21,838 nt of DNA, taken from Bog-756 sp050014755 (GTDB lineage: Bacteria > Actinomycetota > Acidimicrobiia > Acidimicrobiales > RAAP-2). Shown here piece by piece: positions 15,952 to 21,838 of the stretch (positions are counted from its first letter, which is position 1; each line of letters begins with the position of its first letter). Where the stretch lies: positions 1 to 21,838 of the forward strand of contig JBEKCS010000067.1 of the NCBI GenBank assembly GCA_050014755.1, given 5' to 3'. The translations under genes and the position numbers were made by a program. Below the pieces are notes generated by a model that made no database searches, was not told the origin of the DNA, and worked only from the letters and a program-made list of their open reading frames with translations.

Positions 15952-16156
15952 GGGTTCCCTCTATCCGTCGGTGGGCCGGTCGGCGGGTGCCGCCTGTTCC
16001 CCAGTGTGAGCGTGGGACCCGCCGTTGTCTGTCGCCGATCGGACACAGCCAACGTCACGGACACGACACTCCGGCCGGCGATCGTCCGGGAGGCCTGGGA
16101 TAGGGTTCTCCACGGCGATCGAGCCGGCCAACGACGTCAGTTCGGGAGGATCCGCT
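15952..16156. promoter_or_regulatory. divergent promoter region of the HTH and Crp-type genes
   Basis: This 205-bp gap must carry both promoters. For the Crp-type gene TAGGGT (16101-16106) fits a TANNNT -10 box, with a weak -35. The ribosome site GGAGG is at 16145-16149. A TGTC...GACA dyad spans about 16026-16045, and the 9-mer CGGCGATCG occurs twice, near 16077 and 16114. I find no full TGTGA-N6-TCACA site, only a single TGTGA half near 16005. Confidence 0.35.
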
Positions 16157-16819
16157 GTGCAGTGGCAGCTGTTGGACTCGTTGTCGGACATCGACCGACG
16201 GGCGGTGATCTCCCGGTGCCACCGGCAGCGCTTCCCCAAGGGCGCATTCATCTGCCACCAGGGTGAGCCCGGCGACAGCGTGCACCTCATCGACACGGGC
16301 ACGGTGGCCATCCGGGTCAACGGACCCGTCGGGGACATGATCACGGTGGACGTCATGAGTCCCGGGAACTCCTTCGGCGAACAGGCACTGATCAACGACG
16401 GGGCGATCCGGACGGCCACCGTCGTCGCCCTCGAGCGGGTGGAGACGCTCCGTCTCACCCGCGACGAGTTCCGGGCGCTGTGGGAGGAGCATCCGGGAGC
16501 GTCCATGGTGGTGGCCAAGATGCTCGAGGCCCGGCTCCGGTCCACCTCGCAGGCCCTGCTGGACGCCCTCCACCTGCCCGCCGAGACCCGGGTGATGCGC
16601 CGGTTGGCCGTGCTCGCCGACATCTACGCCAGCCACGCCAGCCACTCGATCCCGCTCACCCAGGACGACATCGCCTCGATGGCCGGGACGACCCGCCAGA
16701 CCGTCAATCGGATCCTGGGCCAGGCCCAGGAGGCGGGACTGGTCAGCCTGACCCGGGGAAGGATCGTCATCACCGATCCACAGGGCGTGGCCCGCCGGGC
16801 GGGGACCGGGCGCCAGTAG
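16157..16819 (+). CDS. Crp/Fnr-family transcription regulator, probably cyclic-nucleotide binding
   Basis: A 220-aa protein with an N-terminal cyclic-nucleotide-binding barrel, a dimer helix near 115-138 and a C-terminal winged helix near 165-205. The residues that hold cAMP in E. coli CRP are matched: Gly74-Glu75, Arg85-Thr86 (CRP G71, E72, R82, S83), and Thr130-Ser131 (CRP T127, S128). The recognition helix reads TTRQTVNRIL with Arg180 and Arg185 kept, but Gln181 where CRP has Glu181. It lacks the Cys cluster of FNR. It should therefore bind cAMP or cGMP and control promoters, with a possibly altered site. GTG 16157 is chosen because GGAGG lies seven bases upstream. The frame is open earlier, but the extra 44 residues look non-coding. 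No chromosomal target can be named from the sequence. Confidence 0.9.
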   Translation: MQWQLLDSLSDIDRRAVISRCHRQRFPKGAFICHQGEPGDSVHLIDTGTVAIRVNGPVGDMITVDVMSPGNSFGEQALINDGAIRTATVVALERVETLRLTRDEFRALWEEHPGASMVVAKMLEARLRSTSQALLDALHLPAETRVMRRLAVLADIYASHASHSIPLTQDDIASMAGTTRQTVNRILGQAQEAGLVSLTRGRIVITDPQGVARRAGTGRQ

Positions 16820-16836
16820 GCGACGCCGGCGCCGCC
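16819..16836. terminator. imperfect palindrome between convergent genes, possible bidirectional terminator
   Basis: GGCGACGCCGGCGCCGCC is an 18-bp dyad with a single A-C mismatch in its nine base pairs. It fills most of the 20 bp between the stop codons of the Crp-type gene (16819) and the thioesterase gene (16840). In either direction it can fold with a CCGG loop. There are no T-runs, which is common for terminators in high-GC actinobacteria. Confidence 0.4.
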
Positions 16837-16839
16837 GGA

Positions 16840-17397
16840 TCACCCGGGACCGGGCGTCACTTCGCCGGCGGCCCGGCCCCCGTCGATGATGAGACACGTC
16901 CCCGAGGCCTCGGCCAGTAGCCGGCCTCCGGCGTCGGCGACCTCCGCCCTGGCGAACGCCACCCGACGGCCCGGCTTCACCACCAGACCGGTGGCCACGA
17001 CCACCCCGGTGGCCACCGTGAGGGGTCGTAGGTAGCCCACCTGGAGGTCGATCGACGTGTACCCGACGCCGGGTCCGAGGGTGGTGTGCACCGCACACCC
17101 GATCACCGTGTCGGCGAGTGTGCACACCACGCCGCCGTGGACCATGCCGATCGGGTTGTAGACCGACTCGTCCGGCTCGTACTCGAAGACGACCCGACCC
17201 GGTTCGACCTCCCGTATCCCCATCCCGAGGAGCGCGGCCATGGGAGGCCTTGGCAGCCCCCCGTCGCGCAGGGTGCGGAGGAAGTCGAGACCGCTCGTGG
17301 CCGGTGCCGCAGCGGCGGTGACGGACGGGTCGTACCAGGACACCACCCTCGACCTCGGCGCCCCCCAGCCCACCGGGGCCGAGCCGGCCGGGCTCAT
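16840..17397 (-). CDS. PaaI-like hotdog-fold thioesterase
   Basis: A 185-aa protein. The first 35 residues are a flexible Ala/Pro/Ser-rich leader, and 36-180 form a hotdog fold of the PaaI/4HBT class. The motif YNPIGMVHGGVVCTLADTVIG (80-100) carries the conserved His87-Gly-Gly and the catalytic-position Asp96. The later strands (SIDLQVGYLRP, GRLLAEASGTCLII) fit the fold. Such enzymes hydrolyse acyl-CoA or aryl-acyl-CoA thioesters; the precise CoA ester is unknown. The ATG at 17397 overlaps the MFS transporter stop as ATGA, so the two are translationally coupled and probably serve one process, such as handling an aromatic or fatty compound the pump exports. A later in-frame start could remove part of the leader. 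Confidence 0.9.
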   Translation of the reverse strand: MSPAGSAPVGWGAPRSRVVSWYDPSVTAAAAPATSGLDFLRTLRDGGLPRPPMAALLGMGIREVEPGRVVFEYEPDESVYNPIGMVHGGVVCTLADTVIGCAVHTTLGPGVGYTSIDLQVGYLRPLTVATGVVVATGLVVKPGRRVAFARAEVADAGGRLLAEASGTCLIIDGGRAAGEVTPGPG

Positions 17398-18947
17398 ACC
17401 GGCTCGACCAGGGCGGTGACCGGTGCCTCGGTGTCGGCGCCGGAGCGGGCGCGGGCGCGGGCGGCACCTTGCGAAGGGTCGGAGGCCACCCGGAGCGAAG
17501 GGTCGGAGGCCACCCGGAGCGAAGGGTCGGAGGCCACCCGGACGGAACCCGGGGGACCGAACAGTGTGCTCACCAGTCCGGAGGAGACCGCCATGGCGGC
17601 CACGAACCACCACAGGTGGTGGAAGTGGGCCAGCGCGTCGGCCGCACCGGTCGGGGTCCCGAGGATCGCCACCAGCATGGCGATGCCGAGGGCTCCGCCC
17701 ACCTGGCGGGCCGTCTGATTCACCGCACTCCCCACCGCGAACCGTTCGGGGTGGAGGCTCGACACCGCCGCCGCACTCAGCACCGGGAACGTCAGCCCGA
17801 TCCCCAGTCCGACCACCAGCGTCCCCGGGAGCCATACGGACAGGTACTCGGCTCGCAGGCCCACGTGGGTGGCATACCAGACCAGGCCGGCGGCGAAGAC
17901 GGCGAACCCGCAGAGCAACACCCGGCGGAACCCGAACCGCCCGGCCGTCTTGCCGGCCGGGCCCGCCACCACCGCCACCACCAGCGGTCCCGGGGTCACG
18001 GCCAGGCCGGCCCGCAGGATCGTGTAGTGCCACACCCCGGTGAGGAACAGGATGTTCCCCAGCAACATGGCGAAGAAGCCCATGGAGTAGAGGATCGCGG
18101 CGGTGTTGGCCACGCTGAAGGACCGTGACCTGAAGAGTGTGAGGTCGAGGACAGGCTCGGCGTGGCGGGACGACCGGCGGAGGAAGACGGCACCCAGCAC
18201 GACCGCCGCTGCGAAGGCGCCGACGACCCAGCCGCTCGACCAACCCCAGCCCGGACCCTCGGAGATGGCGAGCACCAGCGCGGCCAGCGCCGCACTGAGC
18301 AGGACCACGCCCGCGTAGTCGGGCGTCGACCGGGTGGTGTCCCCCCGTTGCGCCGGAAGGACGCCGCGGCCGCCCAGCCACGCCGCCAGCCCGATGGGCA
18401 GGTTGACGAAGAATGCCGCCCGCCAGTTGAACGCGGTGATCAGGACGGCGCCCAGTGACGGTCCGGTGGCCACCGCCAGCGCACCGATGCCGCCCCACAT
18501 GGCCACCACCTGGGATCGGCGGTCGCTCGGGAAGGCGGCCAGGAGCAGCCCGAGCGACGAGGGGAGTAGGGCCGCAGCCCCGATCCCCTGCACCAGGCGC
18601 CCGGCGATCAGCAGCGGCACCGACGGGGCCACGCCGGCCAGACCCGATCCGAGGCAGAACACGGCCAGTCCGCAGAAGAACACCCGACGGCTGCCCAGGC
18701 GGTCGGCGGTGCGGCCGGCCACCACCAGCAAGGCGCCGAACACGATGCTGTAGCCGGTGATGACCCAGGCCAGGGAGGCCTGCGAGTCGTCGCGGAACGA
18801 CCGCTCGAGCGCCGGGAAGGCCACGTTCACGATGGAGAGGTCGAGCGAGGCCATGAACGCACCGAGGGCCGTCACCACGAACACCCTCCTGAGGCGCCGG
18901 CGGGTCCGGTGGTCCGCAGCCTGAACGGGAGTAGTCAGTTCTGTCAT
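17394..18947 (-). CDS. MFS drug transporter, DHA2 (EmrB/QacA) type
   Basis: A 517-aa protein with about 14 hydrophobic spans, typical of the DHA2 proton-driven drug exporters. The N-terminus has GAFMASLDLSIVNVAFPALE in span 1 (the D-x-x-I-V-N-V-A signature), the loop GRTADRLGSRRVF (motif A) and GIGAAALLPSSLGLLLAAFP (motif C, antiporter type). The last 50 residues are cytoplasmic and contain three copies of an RVASDPS octad, absent from normal relatives. ATG 18947 is preferred; an upstream TTG at 18983 would add 12 residues, but those codons lie in the operator region. No good ribosome site precedes the ATG. It is divergent from hxlR and is the likely target of that regulator. The exported compound is unknown. 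Confidence 0.92.
   Translation of the reverse strand: MTELTTPVQAADHRTRRRLRRVFVVTALGAFMASLDLSIVNVAFPALERSFRDDSQASLAWVITGYSIVFGALLVVAGRTADRLGSRRVFFCGLAVFCLGSGLAGVAPSVPLLIAGRLVQGIGAAALLPSSLGLLLAAFPSDRRSQVVAMWGGIGALAVATGPSLGAVLITAFNWRAAFFVNLPIGLAAWLGGRGVLPAQRGDTTRSTPDYAGVVLLSAALAALVLAISEGPGWGWSSGWVVGAFAAAVVLGAVFLRRSSRHAEPVLDLTLFRSRSFSVANTAAILYSMGFFAMLLGNILFLTGVWHYTILRAGLAVTPGPLVVAVVAGPAGKTAGRFGFRRVLLCGFAVFAAGLVWYATHVGLRAEYLSVWLPGTLVVGLGIGLTFPVLSAAAVSSLHPERFAVGSAVNQTARQVGGALGIAMLVAILGTPTGAADALAHFHHLWWFVAAMAVSSGLVSTLFGPPGSVRVASDPSLRVASDPSLRVASDPSQGAARARARSGADTEAPVTALVEPV
17473..17544. repeat. three tandem 24-bp repeats inside the MFS gene
   Basis: Copies at 17473-17496 and 17497-17520 are identical, and the third (17521-17544) differs only in its last bases. 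The 24-bp unit keeps the frame and encodes an eight-residue RVASDPSL unit in the cytoplasmic C-terminal tail. Exact identity of the copies points to recent expansion by slippage, and the copy number may vary between strains. Confidence 0.95.
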
Positions 18948-18950
18948 GCA

Positions 18951-18985
18951 ATGCAACCTAATCCATTGCGTTCCATTATGCAACC
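18951..18985. promoter_or_regulatory. repeat-rich candidate HxlR operator
   Basis: ATGCAACC occurs at 18951-18958 and 18978-18985 (27-bp spacing), and TCCATT at 18962-18967 and 18972-18977 (10-bp spacing). The stretch is clearly more AT-rich than its surroundings. It lies between the divergent MFS and hxlR starts and covers the -35 and spacer of the hxlR promoter. A regulator bound here would control both directions. The pairing with HxlR is inference from gene order. Confidence 0.5.
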
Positions 18986-18994
18986 CACTACGAT
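18966..18994 (+). promoter_or_regulatory. promoter of hxlR giving a leaderless message
   Basis: TTGCGT (18966-18971), an exact 17-bp spacer and TACGAT (18989-18994) make a good promoter. Only six bases (gggacc) separate the -10 from the ATG at 19001, so transcription should begin at the A of the start codon. No Shine-Dalgarno is present, in agreement with a leaderless transcript, a common type in actinobacteria. Confidence 0.6.
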
Positions 18995-19000
18995 GGGACC

Positions 19001-19489
19001 ATGGAACGGAAGAGCTTTGCCGGGATGGACTGCTCGGTGGCCCAGTGCCTCGAAGTGGTCGGCGAATGGTGGAGCATGCTCATCGTGCGAGACGCCTTCC
19101 TCGGCGTGACCCGGTTCGAGGAGTTCCAGCGCCGCCTCGGGATCTCGCGCAACATCCTCCAGCAACGCCTGTCCACGCTGGTCGACGCCGGCGTCCTGGT
19201 TCGGGTCCCCTACTCCGAGCACCCGCCCCGCTCCGACTACCGCCTGACCGACAAAGGGCGCGACCTCTGGCCGGTGCTGACCACCATGCGCCAGTGGGGC
19301 GACAAGTACGCGGCACCCGACGGGCCGCCCATCGAGATCACCCACAAGGCATGCGGATCCACCGCTCCCGCCGTGCTGGTCTGCGGGTCGTGCGGCGAGC
19401 CCGAAGGTCCGAAAGGGGTGTCGGCGGCACCGGGCCCGGGCCGCGACGGCGTGGGGCTGGTTCCGCTACGCGCTCATCGGGCCGGCTGA
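19001..19489 (+). CDS. HxlR-family transcription regulator
   Basis: A 162-aa winged-helix regulator. Residues 8-100 are a typical HxlR domain: a Cys near the start (C11), CLEVVGEWWSMLIVRDAFLGVTRFEEFQRRLGISRNILQQRLSTL in abbreviated motif order (sensor helix, then recognition helix near 48-60), and the wing YRLTDKGRDLWPVL. After the fold comes a short Cys-bearing element (H115, C118, C128, C131) that may bind zinc, then a Gly/Pro-rich tail. HxlR proteins sense aldehydes, oxidants or drugs, often through the N-terminal Cys, and usually repress or activate a divergent neighbour. That neighbour here is the MFS pump. The ATG at 19001 is fixed by the leaderless promoter. It converges on the kinase gene across 68 bp. 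Confidence 0.9.
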   Translation: MERKSFAGMDCSVAQCLEVVGEWWSMLIVRDAFLGVTRFEEFQRRLGISRNILQQRLSTLVDAGVLVRVPYSEHPPRSDYRLTDKGRDLWPVLTTMRQWGDKYAAPDGPPIEITHKACGSTAPAVLVCGSCGEPEGPKGVSAAPGPGRDGVGLVPLRAHRAG

Positions 19490-19557
19490 GCTCTCGGCGT
19501 GGTCGCGACGCCGGGTGCCGGGAGGCCGATGGCCGGTAGGCGGTTGCATCTTCCGGA

Positions 19558-20229
19558 TCAGCGGAGCGACCGCATCCGCTCGATCTCCCCGGCACTCATG
19601 TTCGGATCGGCGCACTTCCACTCGACGACCTCGGGCAGGATCGACTCCAGGACGTCCATGGGGAACGGCCCGAGGAACGACCCGAGGAAGATCCTCCTGC
19701 CGATCTCGAGCACGACGGACTGCACCCGACCGGTCGGGACCTGACCGGAGGCGACCAGCAGCCAGGTGGCGGCGACGTCGACGAGGGGCTCGCCCCGTGC
19801 CGCCCCGGTCCAGTCGATGACCACCGGACCGTCCTGACCCATCAGGACATTCAACGGATGGAGGTCCATGTGGAGCATGCGGTCCCCCGTGCCCACGGGT
19901 GCGGCGGGGACCCAGTCGGGGGCGGGGAGCCGCCGGTGCAGCAGCTGGTGGAGCTCGGCGAGCTCTCGACCCATGGCGCGTAGCCGCCACGGCCTGGTCG
20001 CGCCGGCGTCGACCATCGTCGGTCCGTCGATCCGTTCCATCACCAGGTCGAGCCCGTCGTCGCTGACGTCGAACACCCGCGGAGACGGATAGCCATGGGT
20101 GCGCACGAACTCCATGGTCCGTGCCTCGGCGACCATCGACCGGTCGTTGCGGGACCGCCGGAGGACCCGGCCGTGCCCGTACTCGAAGATGTCGGCGTCC
20201 CGGCCCGACGCGATCAGGGGCCCGACCAT
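19558..20229 (-). CDS. APH-like phosphotransferase (small-molecule kinase fold)
   Basis: A 223-aa protein with the aminoglycoside-phosphotransferase/choline-kinase fold. The catalytic loop is LHMDLHPLNVLM (119-130), with His120, Asp122 and Asn127 forming HxDxxxxN, and the metal-binding Asp139 is in VVIDW. The N-lobe keeps a likely nucleotide-binding Arg/Lys pair (RVLRRSRND) and VMERIDGPTM as hinge. It is shorter than classical APH enzymes (about 260-300 aa), mostly in the C-terminal helices. It should phosphorylate a small molecule; antibiotic resistance is possible but not shown, as most such genomic homologues have unknown substrates. The ATG at 20229 begins a natural N-terminus, and only a weak GGGCGG precedes it. 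The 44-bp gap to the pentapeptide gene suggests co-transcription. Confidence 0.85.
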   Translation of the reverse strand: MVGPLIASGRDADIFEYGHGRVLRRSRNDRSMVAEARTMEFVRTHGYPSPRVFDVSDDGLDLVMERIDGPTMVDAGATRPWRLRAMGRELAELHQLLHRRLPAPDWVPAAPVGTGDRMLHMDLHPLNVLMGQDGPVVIDWTGAARGEPLVDVAATWLLVASGQVPTGRVQSVVLEIGRRIFLGSFLGPFPMDVLESILPEVVEWKCADPNMSAGEIERMRSLR

Positions 20230-20273
20230 CCGCCCAGGCTACCGACGCCCTGGCTACCGAGGGGTGTGGAGGC

Positions 20274-20858
20274 TCACGCCCGCGAGGTGCGACCGGCCAG
20301 GACCCGATCGCCGGAGGTCCCGGAGGTTCCGGGGGTCCCGGGGGTCGACGACCACGAGGCACCGGTGAGATTGACATCGGTGAGGTTGGCGAAGAGCATC
20401 CGGGTCTGCCGCAGGTCGGCGCCGGTGAGGTCGACCCCGGTGAGGTTGGCATGATCCAGATTTGCGCCCGACAGGTCGGCCGCGGTCAGGTCGGCACCGG
20501 TGAGATCGGCCCCGGTCAGGTCGGTGAACCGGAGGTCGGCCCTGCGCAGGTCGGCATGGCGCAGATTGGCCCCCCGGAGAGCGGCGAACGCCAGGCTGGC
20601 GTCGGTCAGGGAGGCGCCTCTCATGTCGACGCCGGCCAGCTCCGCGCCGCTGAGGTTGGCGTCGTCCAGATCGGCATGCCGCAGGTCGGCATTGCGGAGA
20701 CCGGCCAGCGGTCGATCAGGGCCGATGGCCGTGGCCACCGCGAGTGCGGTCCGGTTCGGACGGCCGGTCGAGGGGCGCCTCGTGATCCAACCGGCGCCGG
20801 CGAACACGATGCCCACCGACCACAGGAGAGCGATGACCACTACGAGCAACGAGTACAT
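20274..20858 (-). CDS. membrane-anchored pentapeptide-repeat protein
   Basis: A 194-aa protein. Residues 2-23 form one hydrophobic span (LLVVVIALLWSVGIVFAG), followed by a basic linker. About 56-169 consist of some 23 pentapeptides of the A(D/N)LXX type, such as NADLR, HADLD, GADLT, expected to fold as a right-handed quadrilateral beta-helix. The tail is a Gly/Thr/Ser/Pro-rich stretch with PGT-SGT repeats. Such helices serve as scaffolds; the DNA-mimic role of MfpA/Qnr is unlikely here, because the protein is fixed to the membrane. Orientation of the helix (inside or outside) is uncertain. The basic residues after the span suggest that the repeats lie in the cytoplasm. GGAGG lies nine bases before the ATG at 20858. 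The function is unknown. Confidence 0.9.
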   Translation of the reverse strand: MYSLLVVVIALLWSVGIVFAGAGWITRRPSTGRPNRTALAVATAIGPDRPLAGLRNADLRHADLDDANLSGAELAGVDMRGASLTDASLAFAALRGANLRHADLRRADLRFTDLTGADLTGADLTAADLSGANLDHANLTGVDLTGADLRQTRMLFANLTDVNLTGASWSSTPGTPGTSGTSGDRVLAGRTSRA

Positions 20859-21097
20859 GAGACATTGCCTCCAACCCGGTTCGGTACCGTCGTGTGCGAA
20901 TCCGGGGAACCAACCCTGTTCGCCTGACTACATCCCGACACTCGAACTTCCGTCCATACTCTTACTTCCCTGTGCCCCGCGTGCGCGGATGGGGCACTGC
21001 TCGGGACCCGTGCCGCCGAGCCGGCGGGCGGGCGGGCCCCCGACAGTCCCCCCGGTGACCTACCGGGGGACTGCCGAGAATGTGCGGCGCCGTCCCG
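20859..21097. other. 239-bp intergenic region, with one terminator
   Basis: Apart from the strong hairpin at 21044-21073 this holds the upstream region of the pentapeptide gene, whose GGAGG ribosome site lies at about 20868-20872. The 20930-20970 stretch is locally AT-richer and could contain the promoter of that gene, but I see no convincing pair of -35 and -10 boxes. Confidence 0.4.
21044..21073 (-). terminator. strong hairpin terminator of the DUF5666-like gene
   Basis: The arms CAGTCCCCCCGGT (21044-21056) and ACCGGGGGACTG (21062-21073) pair over 12 positions with one bulged C, around a 5-nt loop. It lies 24 bases past the stop codon of the minus-strand gene. There is no T-tract, as is usual for stem-only terminators in high-GC actinobacteria. 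It would separate that gene from the pentapeptide gene downstream. Confidence 0.75.
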
Positions 21098-21838
21098 TCA
21101 GCCCCAGCTGCCGGGGCCCCTCGGCGATCCCGGGCCGCCGGACGGGGTGCCACTCGGCGAACCCCCCGGTCCCCATCCCCCCGGGCCCCGGTGACCGCCG
21201 GCGGAGCCGGAGCCGGAGGTCGGGCCGGAGCCGGAGGTGGAGGTGGAGCCGGTCGGCGCCGTGGTCGTGGTCGTGGTCGTGGAGCCAGACCAGCCGGGGT
21301 AGGCAGGGTGGCCCGACGGAGGCGTCCAGGGCGTGGTCGGGGGAGGTGTGGACCCACTCGTGGACCCACCCGTGGAACCGCCGCCCGGCCAGGTGCCTCC
21401 CGGGCCGGACGAGCCCCTGCCCGGTGCGCCCGGCCGTGGGAAAGTCGAGGGGGTCCCGATCAGGACGGCGGCGGCGTCGACCACGCCGGCACCCCCGGAG
21501 GCACCGAAGGCGGTGATCGTCACACCGTCGGTGACCGCGGCCAGGCTGTCCGCGCCCGACGTGCCGACGTATTTCGTGGAGGAGGACACGACCACCGTGG
21601 TGGTCGAGCCCGAGGATCCGACGACAACGATGTCGTCACCGGTGACCGACTGCACCTTTCCGGTGACGGCCGAGCCCGGGGCGGTCGGGCCCGTCGGGGG
21701 CGTCGTCGGGGCCGGCCAGGTGGCGCCGGGACCCGGCGACCAGGGGTGACCGCCCGAGGCGGGCGGGGCGGGTCGGATGTCGACGAACTGGGCGTCGAGC
21801 TGCGACGGGTCGGTCGTATCGGGTGTGCCGAAGGCGGT
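21098..21838 (-). CDS. DUF5666-like, Pro/Gly/Thr-rich protein, C-terminal part (cut by the right edge)
   Basis: About 246 residues are visible; the N-terminus lies beyond the window. The frame stays open to the last base. After a Pro/Ala/Gly-rich linker comes a small beta-domain, VTGKVQSVTGDDIVVVG...TTTVVVSSSTKYVG...VTDGVTITAFG. This resembles the OB-like DUF5666 domain found in secreted or wall-linked actinobacterial proteins. The final 120 residues are low-complexity Gly/Ser/Pro/Thr, including seven consecutive Thr and repeated SGS/PTSG blocks, typical of an extracytoplasmic linker. Whether there is an N-terminal signal or membrane anchor cannot be seen. An internal GTG at 21655 could open a 185-aa frame, but continuous coding upstream argues that it is not the start. 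Confidence 0.75.
   Translation of the reverse strand, partial: TAFGTPDTTDPSQLDAQFVDIRPAPPASGGHPWSPGPGATWPAPTTPPTGPTAPGSAVTGKVQSVTGDDIVVVGSSGSTTTVVVSSSTKYVGTSGADSLAAVTDGVTITAFGASGGAGVVDAAAVLIGTPSTFPRPGAPGRGSSGPGGTWPGGGSTGGSTSGSTPPPTTPWTPPSGHPAYPGWSGSTTTTTTTAPTGSTSTSGSGPTSGSGSAGGHRGPGGWGPGGSPSGTPSGGPGSPRGPGSWG
21261..21282. repeat. GTGGTC hexamer repeat encoding a poly-Thr run
   Basis: Three GTGGTC units plus GTGG run from 21261 to 21282. On the coding (minus) strand they read as alternating ACG/ACC Thr codons giving seven Thr in a row. The neighbouring 21195-21255 stretch has GGAGCCGGAGGT-type units encoding Ser/Gly/Thr. These are slippage-prone low-complexity coding repeats. Confidence 0.85.

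Noticed and set aside
15952..16156. CRP-type TGTGA-N6-TCACA site controlling the Crp-type gene itself
   Set aside because: Only a TGTGA half-site near 16005 is found, with no matching second half at the right spacing.
19490..19557. Terminator between hxlR and the kinase gene
   Set aside because: Only a 5-bp GGCGT/ACGCC stem and small GGCC dyads are seen, too weak to call.
20274..20858. 15-bp periodic pattern taken as a CRISPR or satellite array
   Set aside because: The period is explained by in-frame pentapeptide codons, and the copies vary; there are no spacers.

Overview
This is a very GC-rich window with frequent GTG starts, tight ATGA-type gene overlaps, TANNNT -10 hexamers and at least one probable leaderless transcript. 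The gene families (class III cyclase-ATPase-TPR protein, DHA2-type MFS pump with an HxlR regulator, DUF5666-like secreted protein) fit a high-GC actinobacterium, possibly an Acidimicrobiia-type lineage. That placement is inference. No rRNA, tRNA, CRISPR array, insertion sequence or phage gene was found; this looks like ordinary chromosome with several small functional modules.

Layout. Bases 1-2640 (minus strand): the front part of an alpha/beta hydrolase cut by the window edge, then a membrane acyltransferase-3/SGNH protein, with a 4 x 10 bp GC repeat between them. Bases 2641-4923 (plus): a 485 bp upstream region holding a possible 33-aa leader ORF, then a MacB/FtsX-type permease overlapping its LolD/MacB-type ATPase. 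Bases 4952-8123 (minus): a compact arginine deiminase operon transcribed arcA-arcB-arcC, with intergenic gaps of 3 and 1 nt and no arcD antiporter in view. Bases 8124-8401: a shared divergent control region. Bases 8402-12570 (plus): a ferritin-like protein with a complete set of candidate diiron ligands, overlapping by 10 bp a 1099-aa zinc ribbon-cyclase-AAA-TPR protein.

Bases 12546-15951 (minus): a small HTH protein, a PF04185-type phosphoesterase (phospholipase C family) with a strongly structured leader that could hide its ribosome site, and an unrecognised 391-aa protein whose end overlaps the cyclase gene tail to tail. Bases 16157-16819 (plus): a Crp-type regulator that keeps the cAMP-contact residues of E. 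coli CRP. Bases 16840-18947 (minus): a DHA2-type MFS transporter and a PaaI-like thioesterase, coupled by ATGA, divergent from an HxlR regulator (19001-19489) that probably controls the pump. Bases 19558-21838 (minus): an APH-like kinase, a membrane-anchored pentapeptide-repeat protein, a strong hairpin terminator, and the C-terminal part of a Pro/Gly/Thr-rich protein with a DUF5666-like domain running off the right edge.

Working together: the ADI operon would make ATP, ammonia and CO2 from arginine. The cyclase-like protein and the Crp homologue, 3.6 kb apart, could form a cyclic-nucleotide circuit. The HxlR/MFS/thioesterase set looks like a self-contained efflux and detoxification unit. The most unusual points are the diiron/cyclase coupled pair, the phosphoesterase leader structure, and the leaderless hxlR promoter embedded in its own candidate operator.
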